From Cannabis sativa (lineage: Eukaryota > Streptophyta > Magnoliopsida > Rosales > Cannabaceae): 64,000 nucleotides of DNA. The notes beneath the pieces are model-generated. The model ran no database searches, had not been told where the DNA came from, and saw only the letters and a program-made list of their open reading frames with translations. Location: assembly GCF_029168945.1 (NCBI RefSeq), contig NC_083604.1:13198812-13262811 (forward strand). The letters are read 5' to 3'. Shown piece by piece: positions 1 to 11,821 of this stretch (position 1 is the stretch's first letter; every line of letters starts with the position of its first letter). The translations under genes were made by a program, and so were the position numbers.

Positions 1-3000
1 ACTTAATAACAGAAAATAACATGGTTCAATATAAATTCATACACAATTCAGAAATTATAAACATATAGCAAGTAGGAATGACAAGTGAAAATACTAAAAC
101 TTACAATCCTAAATAATTTCCAAGGTTTTTCAACAAACTGATACAATGTCTCGTTTAGACGAGAGTCAAAGCATCATCCATTGAATAGAGTTGTCAGCTC
201 ATCTAAAATGATAAACATTCTAGCAACCTTTTATTCGATCAAGATTGGAATTCAGCGTTGTCCCGTTTAGGCGAGAGTCAAGGCAATTCTATCTTATGAG
301 CTTCCACCATTGTTTCATAATTTGCAAGTCAAGTATGGTCGCCACCATTAGGGTGATCCATACCATACAAAACACTTACAAAATACTTATCATTCGAGAG
401 TAAACGGTGCGAAATTGCTAATGAACGTTCCTCCATTAGGGAGGATTACTCACTAAAACAAATGTGGTGTAAAACCCACAATGGAGATCGAATGTCTTTT
501 GATTAAAAGCTTATTATTTAAAAAGAGTTGTATTTTCTTTGATTCTCTTTATTTATTCTATTTATTTTAAATATATATTTATTTAATTAAAATTTCCAAT
601 TTAGAATGAAAAATTCTAAATATAAATTTTACTTAGATGGATATGAAAATAACATGAATTATTTCCATCTTAGTAATAATTTCCAATAAATATTTAGAAA
701 AATATTCAATTTAAGTTGTTACAAAATTAATTTAAATTAATTTACAACTCAAATTTTATTTTCTATAAATATATATTGCATTTCGAAAAATTAAAGTATT
801 TAAGAATACAATTTCGAAAAATGCATGTTAAAATAAAAAATAAATCCTGGAAAAATTATTCTAATTTAATGTTGGCCCAAAGTTAATTAATAAAATTAAT
901 TTACAACAAAAAATATAATTTTCCTATTTAATTAAATATATATAAGAAAAATTTCAAATATTTAAGTATGATGATGAAAATCAACTTAAATATTAATTTT
1001 CTATTTAATTAAATACACTAGAAAAATACTTCAAGCAAAAATATCACCTATCTAGATTTTCCTTTGACTAATTAATTCAATTTCTAATAATATATTTTAA
1101 TTCATTTATTTTTAAATTAATCAATTAATGAAAAAATCATTGATTTAAGTTGGTCCAAAATTAAAATAAATAATTTACAACTTTAATCTATTTTTCAAAT
1201 AAAATTCGAAATTCCAGCATTTAAGAAATGTAATTTCGAAATTTGATTAATAAAATAAAAAAATATATATTTCGAAAATTATTTAAATTTAGTTGAAAAA
1301 TAAATTTCAACTAAAATAATTTTCTATTTAATTAAGTGTCATGAAAAAGAAATATTTAAGTATCATGATGAAAATCAACTTAGATATTTAATTTTCAGAT
1401 TAATTAAATGTATTAAATTCAAGAAATAAATAATTAAGTGTAGAGAAGGCTTAATTATTAAACTCTAGTTTAATACTAGGAAAAATATACTTAAAATAAA
1501 TTGTACCAAAATTAATTATTTAAATAATTAATTTCACAATGTATAATATTTTCCTATTTAATATTAGAAATAATAAGTAGTCTAGAAATAACTATCTAGA
1601 AAATATCTTATTTGACTAAGTATCTTTTCCACAAAATTTGAAAAAATATCTAATTTAAGTTGTATTAGAAAAAATCTAGAGCTTAAATATTTTCAAATTT
1701 AAATTTAATTAAATATCAAAAATTAAGTTGTAACCATTTAATTCAAAAATATTCCATTTTAAGTTAATATTCGAAAAGATATTAACCTAAAAAATATCTA
1801 AAATATTTCATTTTAAGTTAATATTCGAAAAGATATTAACTTAAAAAATATCTAAAGAATCTTAATAACCAATGCCTAAAATTCCTGAACTTAATTTTGA
1901 AATTTTAAATCCAAAAGATATTCAGATTTAAGTTGGTTAGTTGTAGATAACTAAATATCAACTTAAATAGGAATATTTAATGAAAAATTTAAATTAAGCT
2001 CCAGAAAGAATCTAGAAGGTTATAATTATATATTTAATTAAATACAAGAAAATATATATAGTTTAGCTTAGAATAAAGAATTCTTTAAACTATAATTTTC
2101 TTAAATTAATTTCAAAATAAATGAAATTAATTATGTTGCTAATCAATTTTATTAGGTTAAACTAGTTTAATTAACCTAGTACAGTTGTTCAAATCAGGCA
2201 AATGGGCCTTCACAATTGGGGTGGTTCATGTGAGGGGGTGCTGGGTTCAGTATGTCGTACCCACTAGTATGGCTCCCAACTCTCACACAAGGCCCAAAAC
2301 AGAGGAATTTAACCTTAATAAGGACAACTGTTATTAATTGAATAGGCCCAAGAACTAAATGAGCCTAAATAAATTCTATCAAGAACTATGATAATTTATT
2401 TTAGCAATAACAACCTATATGCATCTATAATAAAATTAAACACATAGGCTCACACAGGCACACTTTGGATGGGTCCTATCATGTTGCTAGGTCATACACA
2501 GAAGAAAGAAGATTGTAAATATACCTGTTACAAATTATTATCTTGACCAAGGGAGCCATCAGATCATTAGATCTGGCAAAAGGTAACCATGGCTATTTGC
2601 AATCAAGTAATAATAGGTTTTGAAAACTTACACACAAGCTAAAACACATACTCCTGCAACAAGGTTAGCTGGATAGTTGGATGTAGGATTTATTTAATTT
2701 TAAATTAAATAATTTCGAAATAATTAATTAAATAAATAAAATATTTATTTTCGAAAAATTAAAATAAAAAAATTTCGAAAATTTAAAAAAAAAAATTAAA
2801 TTTAAAATTAAACCTACAATTTTAAAAAATTAGGTTTCAACCAACCTAAATATCATTTCAAAATTTGCTAACTACTTTTAAAATTTAAATGTTAAAAAAT
2901 TAAATAAAAAAATAAAACAAGATAAATGAATATCTTTTTCAAATTTTAAATGTAATTTAAATAAATAAAATAACAAAATTTAAAAATTAGCAAAATATCT

Positions 3001-3666
3001 TATATCTATTTAAAATTACATGATTATAGTTATCTTATTTTAAATTTAAATAAGGTCAAATTATTTAAAAAAATATATAATTTAAAATTTTAAAATCTGA
3101 CCTTAAATTTAAAAATAAGATAAGATATAATCAAATTTAAAAATAAGATAGATAATTAAGCAAATAAGATAGATACTAACTATTTTTTTAAATTCAAATT
3201 ACACTAATATCTTGAATTAAATTTAAAAAATATTAAATTAATTTAAAATGATATTTAGAATTGAATTAGGAATAGTAATAGTATAAATACAGAACTACAC
3301 AAAAAATCGGAAGTTAATTCCATGAAAAAGCATGAAAAAACGAAGAAAAATGAAAAAAATTGTGAGCTGTGCGGACAGTTTTCGCGATCGCAGGAAAATT
3401 TCAGCACAACTCCGATTTTTTCGAATCTTCAAAAAATCATAACTAATTCAAATTAAATCGAAATTGAGTTCTGTAAAAAAGTAACTTGCTTAATTTTTTC
3501 CATAATATCCAATAAAAATAATTCCAGAAACAGATATTCAATTATTTTTAACGAAAATTCACAAACACCAATCAATCATCAAATAACACTCAATACAACA
3601 TGATACCATCCAAAAACAAACAAACAATCGTTTTAAAGTCCAAATTTCTTGCAAGTAAATCAATTA

Positions 3667-3683
3667 CCATGGATCTGAGGCCA
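3667..3683 (-). other. Primer-binding site of element B
   Basis: On the minus strand, two bases after the LTR end, the sequence is TGGCCTCAGATCCATGG. Plant copia elements usually have TGGTATCAGAGC, complementary to initiator tRNA-Met. This site keeps that pattern with TA changed to CC and one further change. Confidence 0.6.
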
Positions 3684-3685
3684 GT

Positions 3686-5581
3686 TGTTGGAAATTATTT
3701 TACCAGGATCTTAGATCTACTCACAAGTATGTTTATTAACATCCTAAATATGAACTTTCTAAAACGATAAATTAAACACATATAAAGTTAAAGAAACCTT
3801 ACATTGGGTGCAGCGGAATATAATGACTCCTTCCGTTCAGATATCTAGCTCTTGATTCCTTTCTGTAGCAGAGCATTATCAATATCTGAACCTGGATCTC
3901 TTTCTCTGAATCTTTGATGCTGAAACTCCTTCTTGCTGAAAGTCTTTCTTCACGATCTTCCTCACTATGATTGAGGTATCACTTGCTGTGTGTGGGCACT
4001 ACTCATACACTAAGGATTTCGAAATTCAAGAGGAAGAGAGAGAGAGTGGGTTCGGCCAAAGATAGGGAGAGAGAAGGCTCAGGTTTTTCTGATTCAGAAA
4101 GTGTCAGAAAAAAAGTGTAATTTTCCTGAAGCCTTCACTATCTATTTATAGCATTCCACTAGGGTTAGGTTTGAATTATTTGGCATTAAAATAATGAAAA
4201 TATCAGAGGAAAAAACCCTACAAAAGTGGCCGGCCCTACATAGTGGATTTGGGCCTCACTTTTTGCAATTTTGCAGTTTTATCTTTTCTGCATCTGATTT
4301 TCTCAAAAACGCCAATTTTCTAATTCAACCATTTAAATGCCAATTCTAACTATTTAATAACTATAAATAATTATTAAATAATATTGTCATTTATCATATT
4401 TATTAATTGAACCATACAAAGTATCATAATTAACAAATATGCCCCTAATAACTCTTTCTTTACAATTTCGCCCTTACTTAGTGAAAAATTCACAAATAGA
4501 CATAGTCTAAATTGAGAATTATAATTGATTAATCAAAACCAATTATATGAGTCTTACAAGCAATATTATCTCAACTAGTGCGGGGACCATGGGTCTATAT
4601 AACCGAACTTCCAATAAGTAGATCAAGAATTTATTACTAAAATTCACTAACTTATTAATTCTTCGTTGAATCCACGCATAGAACTTAGAATTGCACTCTC
4701 AGTTATATAGAATGCTCTATATGGTCCACCATATAGACACATCATTAGTTATCCATTGTTATAATCCTAATTTGATCACTGATCCTCTATATGAATGATC
4801 TACACTGTAAAGGGATTAAATTACCGTTACACCCTACAATGTATTTTATCCTTAAAATACTTGACCCTGTATAAATGATATTTCAGCTTATGTGAAACGA
4901 GTACTCCACCATTTATGTTCATTTGGTCAAGCTCGAAGGAGATCATCCTTTGCTTACTATTCGCCAGATAGAAGCTATAGATTACATGTTTATGATAGCG
5001 CTCCCACTCAATTGCACTACCGTGTTCCCAAAATGTACGTATCACCCTGACCTAAAAGTAGGCTTAACTAACAAATCAAAGAACACGAATAGCCTTTCAA
5101 GATTGAGCCTAATCATATCAGGATTAAGATCATTTGATCTAGGATCAACTAGGCGATATTGACTTGAATAGATATTACGGTAAGTTTAATAAATCTAAGT
5201 CAAATTTCAATATCGGTCCCTTCCGATGCATACTCCATGCATCCAACTTGAGCTTTACTTTAACCAATGCTCTAGAAAGAACATAGCACTTCTCTAAATG
5301 CAAGTAAACTCTGTTGTAGATTATCATATCAGTAAAACTCTATGTCTGATAAATCTAGGAAACTTTATTCACATAGTCATGTTTACTTTCCAATGTGTTG
5401 ACAACACAATAAACAGGATCAAGTATGTGAAAAGGGTTTCAGATGAATTTATACATTATGTACATATAATCATGAAATAAATCATGTGAACCATGCAACA
5501 TTAAATGTTATTTCTGATCTATATTAATAAGTAAATCTGATTATATTGAAATGAGTTTTATTTAGGGCATAAAACCTAACA
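3686..5581 (-). repeat. 5' LTR of element B (1896 bp)
   Basis: On the minus strand it starts TGTTAGG and ends CCAACA. It aligns along its length with the LTRs at 11822-13712 and 20004-21896. A TATA motif (CTATAAATAG on the minus strand) lies near 4140-4150, as in the other two copies. The CT-rich, GA-rich and AT-rich blocks inside are shared by all three LTRs. Confidence 0.85.
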
Positions 5582-5727
5582 ATCCTTCGCTGTAAGAAGA
5601 CTTAGCTGTTTTATTCAAATGCTAAACCCTTTCCGTCCACGTGTCATCGTCTGGTTGGTCCACGTATTTTGCGCAAAATCAGGGGCAACATTTACCCCCT
5701 AAGCCTTGTTTAATTATGAAGTGAACA
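5582..5727 (-). repeat. Start of Tat 3' LTR, truncated by element B
   Basis: Read on the minus strand from 5727 (TGTTCACTTC...), it aligns with the plus-strand sequence starting at 11715 (TGTCGTTTACTT...). They share AAACAAGGCTT, GTAAATGTTGCCC, CAAAATACGTGGAC-like and GACACGTGGA blocks. The match continues past the element A insertion point to CTAAGTCTT. The same DNA contains a hairpin (AAGCCTTGTT ... AACAAGGCTT, 5701-5732). Confidence 0.55.
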
Positions 5728-5977
5728 AGGCTTGCTTAGATGCCTCCAGTTGCCTCCTCAGTTTCCTGGCACGTGCTTTTTGTAGGCGTCGATTCGTTTG
5801 TTGTCCATTTATTGATACAGCGCATTAATGGGTGTCAGACGGGTACTCAAACGTTTCCACTGCCTTGATGACGATTTAATCCAACCGTTGGATCCAGGGA
5901 ATTTGAATCGATTGCCTTCCCAACCGTTCGATGGTGGTTGATCACAGCAGTCTCACACAAGCTTTGGCCTATAAAAG
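5636..5977 (+). promoter_or_regulatory. Promoter region of the antisense gene in the Tat element
   Basis: A TATA box (TATAAAAG, 5970-5977) lies about 650 bp upstream of the antisense ATG and is followed by a plausible 5' UTR. Two CACGTG G-box cores lie upstream, near 5638 and 5771. The 5' UTR appears to hold an intron, with donor GTAAGT at 6148 and acceptor CAG at 6609-6611 just before the ATG. The first G-box lies within the LTR start. Transcription is inferred from these motifs only. Confidence 0.5.
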
Positions 5978-6618
5978 CCAACCTTCTTACTTCATTTGGT
6001 TACTTTCAGCATTTCACCAAATTTTCTCAAGTTTTCCAGAGAGAAAAGAAACCTCAAACACCATAGATTTCTTACTCATTTTCCTTCGTCGTTGCCAATC
6101 AACTTTCTACCAGCGATCAACACCAACACCCAGTTCCCAAGCTTTATGTAAGTTCTTCGCATCTTGTACTCTAGTTTATTTGTTGTTTACATAGCATGCT
6201 GTAATGTTCATCTGCTTTTTCTGGGTTTGATGTTGAATTTCTAGGAGTTTCTGTTTTGAGTTCATGTGCAACGCGTTAGATTCCTCCTTTTTTGTGTTTG
6301 AATTACTTCTTTTCATCGCGTTTTTGTCGAGGACCCATCTTTGTCTCACGTAATGACACTCAAGGGTTTAGAGCAGACTTCGTTTTCTCAGTTTTACCCC
6401 TCTTTTTTTTTCTTTTTTCTTTACTTTTTTGTAATGTCACTATCTGTGGGATTCTTGCACCCGACTCTTGTCAAGGAAAACCTTTTGAGGCTTTCCTTTT
6501 TGCAAGTGTTCGGAGGGGGCCTCTTTCCAGCGGTTACGGGATCCTCATTCCCTTTTTTGAATTAGGATTTGGTTTGGGGCCTGACTGCTGGATTTTTTCA
6601 ATCTTTTTCAGAACCAAA

Positions 6619-9548
6619 ATGTCTGCATCCGGTTCTAAGTCTTCGAAGAACGGGGAGAAGCGTCTGGCCACCCTGGAGGAGGTCATGAAGGGTCCTGTGG
6701 CCCAAGAGGGGCACAAGTCCCGTGCCAACGGGTGGGAAGCGGCTGAGCTTCATTCTACCCTGACCTGCCCTCACCAGCTGGAACAGATCGTGGTGGTGGC
6801 ATGTATCAAGCCTACAACCTCCGGGACCTACCACCGGCCGCCTCGGGACGAGGAGACGCCCAACCATAACTACGGGGGCTTCGGAGCCTGGAGCCAGACA
6901 CACTTGATGGTCGGGGCCATGCTTCCTCTTCAAGATTATTTTATTAACTTCCTTGTATTTGTCGGCCTTGCGCCATACCAACTTATTCCTCAAGCTTACC
7001 GCCTAATTTCAGGCTTGTTTATTTTTTATTCTGCCCGGAGCTGGGGCTCGCCCAGTCTGGCAGAAATTTTATATTTCTATGAACTCGTTTCCATCCCTAA
7101 AAAGGGAGATAAACTTAAGGACGGTTTTTACGGTCTCCGGGCCCATCCTTTGAATGAGGGCCTGGTCCCTTTCAATTATCAGAAGCACATGAAGGAATAC
7201 CATCACCGCTTCTTCTTCTCCTCCGGTTTCTAGACCGTGGATCATCCGGAGCTTCTCACGGAGTGGGTTAGGATCCCCCCTTATATGCGGACCGAACCTA
7301 CTCAACTTTTTCTTCAACGGGCCAAGACCTTCGCCACGTCTGACTGGAAGGCCCTTGATGTCGGGGAGTTGGTCACGACGGAGCACTGCCGGAAGGCCAA
7401 GCTGATCCCGGGGCATCAGTCGGTGGATGACTACAATCTTTCCAAAGCCGTCTGCTCGAATGTGAGGGCTCCGGCTGCAGAGAAGGTATTCCGGGATGAC
7501 ATCATCGCCACGGCGGAGGATAAGTACCAGAAGTACCTCTTCAAGAGGGAACAGGAGCTGGCTTACATTAAGGCACAGGCGACCGCCGGAAGGGCCCTTC
7601 GTATTGGGGCTCCGCTAGAGCGAAGGACCCCCAGACCAAAGCCTGTGGTCCCAGTACCAAATACGGGGGCTCCTGATGCCAGCACGTCGGGTTCCGGTAA
7701 GTCCCCTTTAACGATACATTATGTCCCTTCCGTCCGTGAGTATACTAGCGTTAGGCCTATAGGGTTCGATGAACGTCTCCATAGGTTTAGGATGCCTTCC
7801 ACCCGGTGGGGGAATCATGCCAAGGAGTACTATTTTTCCCACTTAGGCAATTATTTAGGTCGGTCCCGGATGGGTTCTGGACCCCCGGCGCCCATTCCCT
7901 TGGACCATTCAGCCCATTTATCTTCTAGTTGGTTCCGTCCCTCGGACAGCTTTCTCGGGGATGATGAAGCGAGTGCTATGATCCGGGACTTTGCTAGGGT
8001 CGAATTAGAGAGTCAGGGTAGGACTAGCTTGATTGTTTTTTGCTAAGTGTATGCTGCTTTCACGGATGTTCTAACACTTGACCTATTTTCTTGTTGCAGC
8101 AGCCGGACCCATGGACGAAATCTTGGCCACTCTTGCTGGAGCCCATAGTCCCGATGTTTCCCCACCTCCTACTTCTTCTCAGTTGGTCACTCCCGGGAGG
8201 TCTTCCTCCAGTGCCCCTTCGAGCACTATTGTCTTGGTGGACGTGGAGGAGGTTCTTGAGGAAGCTGAAGAAGGTGAAGAAGAGCAAGAGGCCGCCCTCG
8301 TGCGCAAGCACAAGGGCAAAATGGTGGAGGAGGAGCCTTCAAAGCGCCCCTAGAGGGTGGACACTCCGGCCCCGAGCCATGACTCCGAGATTCCCTCCGA
8401 GGCGGAGGAATACACAGTGCCTCACGGCATAGTGTTGACTCCGATTCCTGGAGACGAGGAGAGGCAGAATCTTCGGGTAGCCAAATACAACTACGCCCTC
8501 GACGAGTACAGCCGGGGGCATGCTGAGGTGGAGGCCTTGAAGAGGGTCTTACGAGAGGAGCAACAAAACACTCTCAACGAGGAGGCCTTCCGGAATCCAT
8601 GGGACCTGAACATGGACCCGCTGACGGACTGGTTCAACCGTTTCCTTGGGCCCACTCTGGCTCCTTTTGCCGCGGAGATGACCAGCGAGTATGTCTCCCA
8701 TCTAACTCAATTCCCGCCCAAACGGTACGCTGCCTGTGCCTCCTTGAACTCCGTCTACCAGGTTCAAGACATCAGCAACGCCATGGCTGCAGTAGGTACT
8801 TGTGGTTTATTTCTTTCCTCGATATTTTGTCTAAGGCATTTGATCTCACTCTTATCTCCTTTTTCAAATTACTGCAGAGACCAGCCGCTTTTCCAAGACC
8901 ATAGTCAATCATGGCTTCGTCATGTCCGAATTTGGGGGCATAGACGAGGCCGTCAGGATCCTGCGGGACCTATCCGCTGAAAGGCGGGCGATCCAGGAGG
9001 AGGCTGAGCGAAGGGAGGCCCTGGCTAAGGCGAAGCTTGAGGAGGAGGCCAAACAGAGGGAAGCCCAGGCGGAGGCGAAGCTCCGAGAGGAGGTCCAACG
9101 GAGGGAGGCTGATCTGGAGGCGAGGCATCGGGAGGCGCTGAAGGCGGAGGGTGAGGCCGTCGCCAGGGCCAGGCATGAGCTTCGGGAGGCTAAGGAGACC
9201 GTGGACGAAATGGCTGCCAAGGTGAAGTCCCTAGAGGAGTTGCACCAGGTGGACTTGCAGTCTAAGGCCAACTTGGCCGTGGAGTTGAAGGAGCTGAAGG
9301 ACTTAAGAGATCAGGCCTTGAAGAAGGCTAAAAAAGATGAGCTCATGTCCCCCGTCTCCTGCAAGTGCTGCGTCAAGCGCTTCGACGACGGCGTCTATAT
9401 GGCCTGACAGTCAAATGGCCAAAGCATCAAGCTCGACTTCTATCCTAAGCCTGAGGAGGCTATTGCCAAATTTCGGGAGAAGAAGAAAAAACTTGATGCC
9501 ATGCTTGAGGCGCGTCGGGGCCCTCGCCTTCCTCCTCGAATTGACTAG
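6619..9548 (+). pseudogene. Antisense ORF of Tat element (plant transposon-domain protein, 3 exons, 3 stops)
   Basis: The model is exon 1 6619-8017, exon 2 8100-8795 and exon 3 8878-9548, ending TAG. Both introns are GT-AG and their phases join cleanly, giving 921 codons. Exon 1 resembles the 'putative gypsy-type transposon' domain (Transposase_28-like) found in antisense ORFs of plant Tat elements. Exon 2 begins with an acidic Ser/Pro-rich stretch. Exon 3 is a long charged coiled coil rich in Glu, Arg, Lys and Ala. Three single in-frame stops break it: TAG at 7231, TAG at 8351 and TGA at 9405. No frameshift was seen, so decay looks recent. The biochemical role of this family is not known. 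It is convergent with the integrase ORF. Confidence 0.7.
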
Positions 9549-9957
9549 GCTGCGGAGTGCAGCCCGTTTCATCAAGATTCTTTTTTTTTCTTTTATTTAC
9601 AGCTATTTTTCTTTCTTTTAAGACAATCTTAACTAGGTAGCTGTTTCATTTTCTAAGGGGAGACAATTATTAAGGCCTGTCCCCGGGCCCTTTGTATATA
9701 TATTTTTTTGACCTGCCCTTAGGGCCAGGATATTTTATATATATGATCCTTTTGATGCATATTCTTTTTGACTTTGTTTTTTACTTTTGGCTTGTTTTAC
9801 ATCTATTTACATCTGTCCGTATGGTATGCCTTAGTACCCCCCCTGAGTGGCATGAAAACTTTATTTTTAAGGCACTCAGTTTTATTTAAAATTTAGAGGT
9901 TGCATACACTTTGACGGTACATATTCTTTAAACAAAGCCTAAGTTAACATATTTGGA
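9549..9957. other. Spacer between antisense gene and integrase
   Basis: About 400 bp of T-rich sequence lies between the convergent 3' ends of the antisense gene and pol. No coding sequence, terminal repeat or polypurine tract was recognised. Confidence 0.5.
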
Positions 9958-11714
9958 CTATTGGTAATACTTCCGGAGATGATCAACATTCCAGGCCCTT
10001 GGCACAATGGTTCCATCCATCCTTTTTAGCTTATAGGTTTCAGAACCGATCTCATCCTCGATTTCATATGGCCCTTCCCAATTTGGCCCAAGTAAATTTT
10101 CTGTTTTTAACTTTGGAGTTAAAATATTGGGGGGTACTTGGGCCAAATTGGGAAGGGCCATATGAAGACCATATCCCCAATAGTGAATTTTCTGTTTTTA
10201 ACTTTGGAGTTAAAATATTTAGTCACCCTCTTTTGATAAGCTGTCATTCGTATTTGAGACTCGTCCCGGAGCTCTTCAACCCGATCCAGCGCTTCCTGTA
10301 ACAAAGCTTGGTTTGTAGCTGGATCATAAGTTGTTCTCCTGTGAGACGGGAATAATGTTTCTACTGGAACCATTGCTTCACAACCGTACGCCATTAAGAA
10401 AGGCGAGTGGCCGGTTGTAGTTCTTGGGGTCGTCCGGTAGGCCCATAACACTCTTGGCAATTCTTCAGGCCAGTTGTTTTTGCAGGCTAGCAGCTTTTTC
10501 TTTAGGGTGAAGTTTAGGATTTTGTTGACTGCTTCTGCTTGTCCATTTGTTTGCGGTCTTGCCACTGCGGAGAAGCTTTTAACGACTCCGTGTTGGTTGC
10601 AGAAGTCAATGAATTCTTCGCAATGAATTTGCTTTCCATTGTCAGAGACTATTTTGTGAGGCAAGCCATATCGACATACTATGTTTTTAATAACAAAGTC
10701 TAGTGCTTTTTTAGCAGTTATAGTCTTCATTGGCTCAGCCTCCGTCCATTTGGTGAAGTAGTCTACTGCTACTATTGCATACTTTACTCCTCCTTTTCCT
10801 GTTGGCAGGGACCCAATAAGATCTATCCCCCACACCGCGAAGGGCCAGGGGCTAGTCATCAGGGTAATCTCATTGGGAGGAGCTCTCGGTATGTTTGCGA
10901 ACCTTTGGCACGAGTCACATTTTTGGACGTAGTCTATGCAATCTTTTTTCATTGTTGGCCAGAAGTACCTTTGTCTCAATATTTTCTTTGAGAGACTCGG
11001 TCCTCCTGTATGATCTCCGTAGAATCCTTCGTGGACCTCTAGCATAATTTGCCTAGCTTCAGGGTCCGATACACACCTTAAATAAGGCATGCTGAGTCCT
11101 CTTCGGTAGAGAATTTTGTCCATTATCACATAACACTGAGCCTGATATTGAATTTTTCTGGACAGTGCCCTTTCATGGGGCAACTCACCTTTCGTTATGT
11201 ATTCAATGATGGGGACCATCCAGCTGGGTTCTTGCCCAACCGTTGTTATGGCCTCTTTTACTTTGATGCTTGGCTCTGCCAAGCGTTCCACGGGTACTAC
11301 CCCCAGTTTCTCAATCTCACTGTCTGAAGCTAACTTAGCCAGACAGTCCGCGTGAGCATTCTTTTCTCTGGGGATTCTTTCTACTTTGTAGTCCGTGAAC
11401 TCGTGGAGCAGTTCCCGGACTATCGCTACGTATGCGGCCATTCTTTCTCTGCGTGTCTGATACTCTCCCGACACCTGGTTCACTACCAGTTGGGATTCGC
11501 TGTAGACTTCTACTCTTTTAGCCCCCACGATCTTTGCTAATCTCAGCCCTGCTATCAAGGCTTCGTATTCAGCCTCATTGTTTGAAGCCGAAAAGTCGAA
11601 CCGTAGGGCTGCTTGGAGTCGAAGTCCACTTGGAGATATCATTGCAACCCCCGCTCCAGATCCATTCTCGTTGGAGGCTCCGTCTACAAATACTTTCCAT
11701 GCTGGGACCGATGG
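9958..11714 (-). pseudogene. Tat-type RNase H and integrase, 5'-truncated and rearranged at the C-terminus
   Basis: RNase H begins at VFVDGASNENGSGAG (about 11697-11653) and continues through NEAEYEAL, YSESQLV and AHADCLAKL. The third motif is normally SDSQLV, so a catalytic Asp reads as Glu. Integrase follows with an HHCC zinc-binding region ending CDSC. The DDE core has Asp in GIDLIGS, Asp in VSDNGKQ and Glu in NGQAEAVNK. The open frame covers 11642-10119 and extends upstream to about 11715. The C-terminal tail (GPNWEGPYE ... LRKYYQ) reads in another frame at 10161-9958. It is cut off from the core by a small inverted and direct repeat rearrangement at 10065-10219. Reverse transcriptase and gag are absent. 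Confidence 0.85.
10065..10219. repeat. Inverted plus direct duplication inside integrase tail
   Basis: A 30-bp perfect inverted repeat (10065-10094 and 10135-10164) is interleaved with a 34-bp perfect direct repeat (10095-10128 and 10186-10219). The pattern breaks the integrase frame and looks like a template-switch product. Confidence 0.9.
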
Positions 11715-11821
11715 TGTCGTTTACTTCCCACCAAACAAGGCTTGGGGTAAATGTTGCCCTTAATTTTGCCCAAAATACATGGACTAATGCGATGCGACAC
11801 GTGGAGTTGAGAAATATGGTT
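11715..11821 (+). repeat. Tat-type LTR, plus orientation, left piece
   Basis: It starts TGTCG right after the RNase H reading frame is lost. It is homologous to the minus-strand sequence 5727-5582, so two LTR starts of one family face each other across the block. It is interrupted at 11821 by element A and resumes at 21902. Confidence 0.5.

Larger units (their letters stand above)
1..5581 (-). mobile_element. Copia-derived LTR element B, 5' part only
   Basis: This element reads right to left. Its 5' LTR is 3686-5581, its primer-binding site is 3667-3683, and 1-3685 is AT-rich interior that continues off the left edge. Positions 1-3685 match 16382-20003 of element A almost base for base apart from small indels, so A and B belong to one family. 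No gag or pol can be read in this part. Short conserved islands stand out from the AT background, for example around 140-480 and 2190-2660. Copia assignment is inferred from element A, which keeps integrase and reverse transcriptase remnants. The right-hand target duplication cannot be tested because the other end lies outside the window. Confidence 0.8.
5582..11714 (-). mobile_element. Tat-lineage Ty3/gypsy fragment (RH-INT, antisense gene, 3' LTR start)
   Basis: On the minus strand the order is RNase H and integrase (11714-9958), a spacer, a gene in antisense orientation (6619-9548, plus strand), and the start of a 3' LTR (5727-5582) cut by element B. This order is typical of Tat-lineage elements, which carry an extra antisense ORF between pol and the 3' LTR. 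Gag, protease and reverse transcriptase are missing. The right end abuts an LTR of the same kind in the opposite orientation. Base composition is clearly more GC-rich than the surrounding copia DNA. Confidence 0.75.

Noticed and set aside
4923..5162. A 79-residue open frame that recurs in all three copia LTRs (also 13053-13292 and 21237-21476), with a second one downstream (5298-5480, 13357-13611, 21541-21795)
   Set aside because: It runs antisense to the element and lies in LTR DNA. The three copies are homologous LTRs, so shared frames are expected. No known protein pattern was seen.
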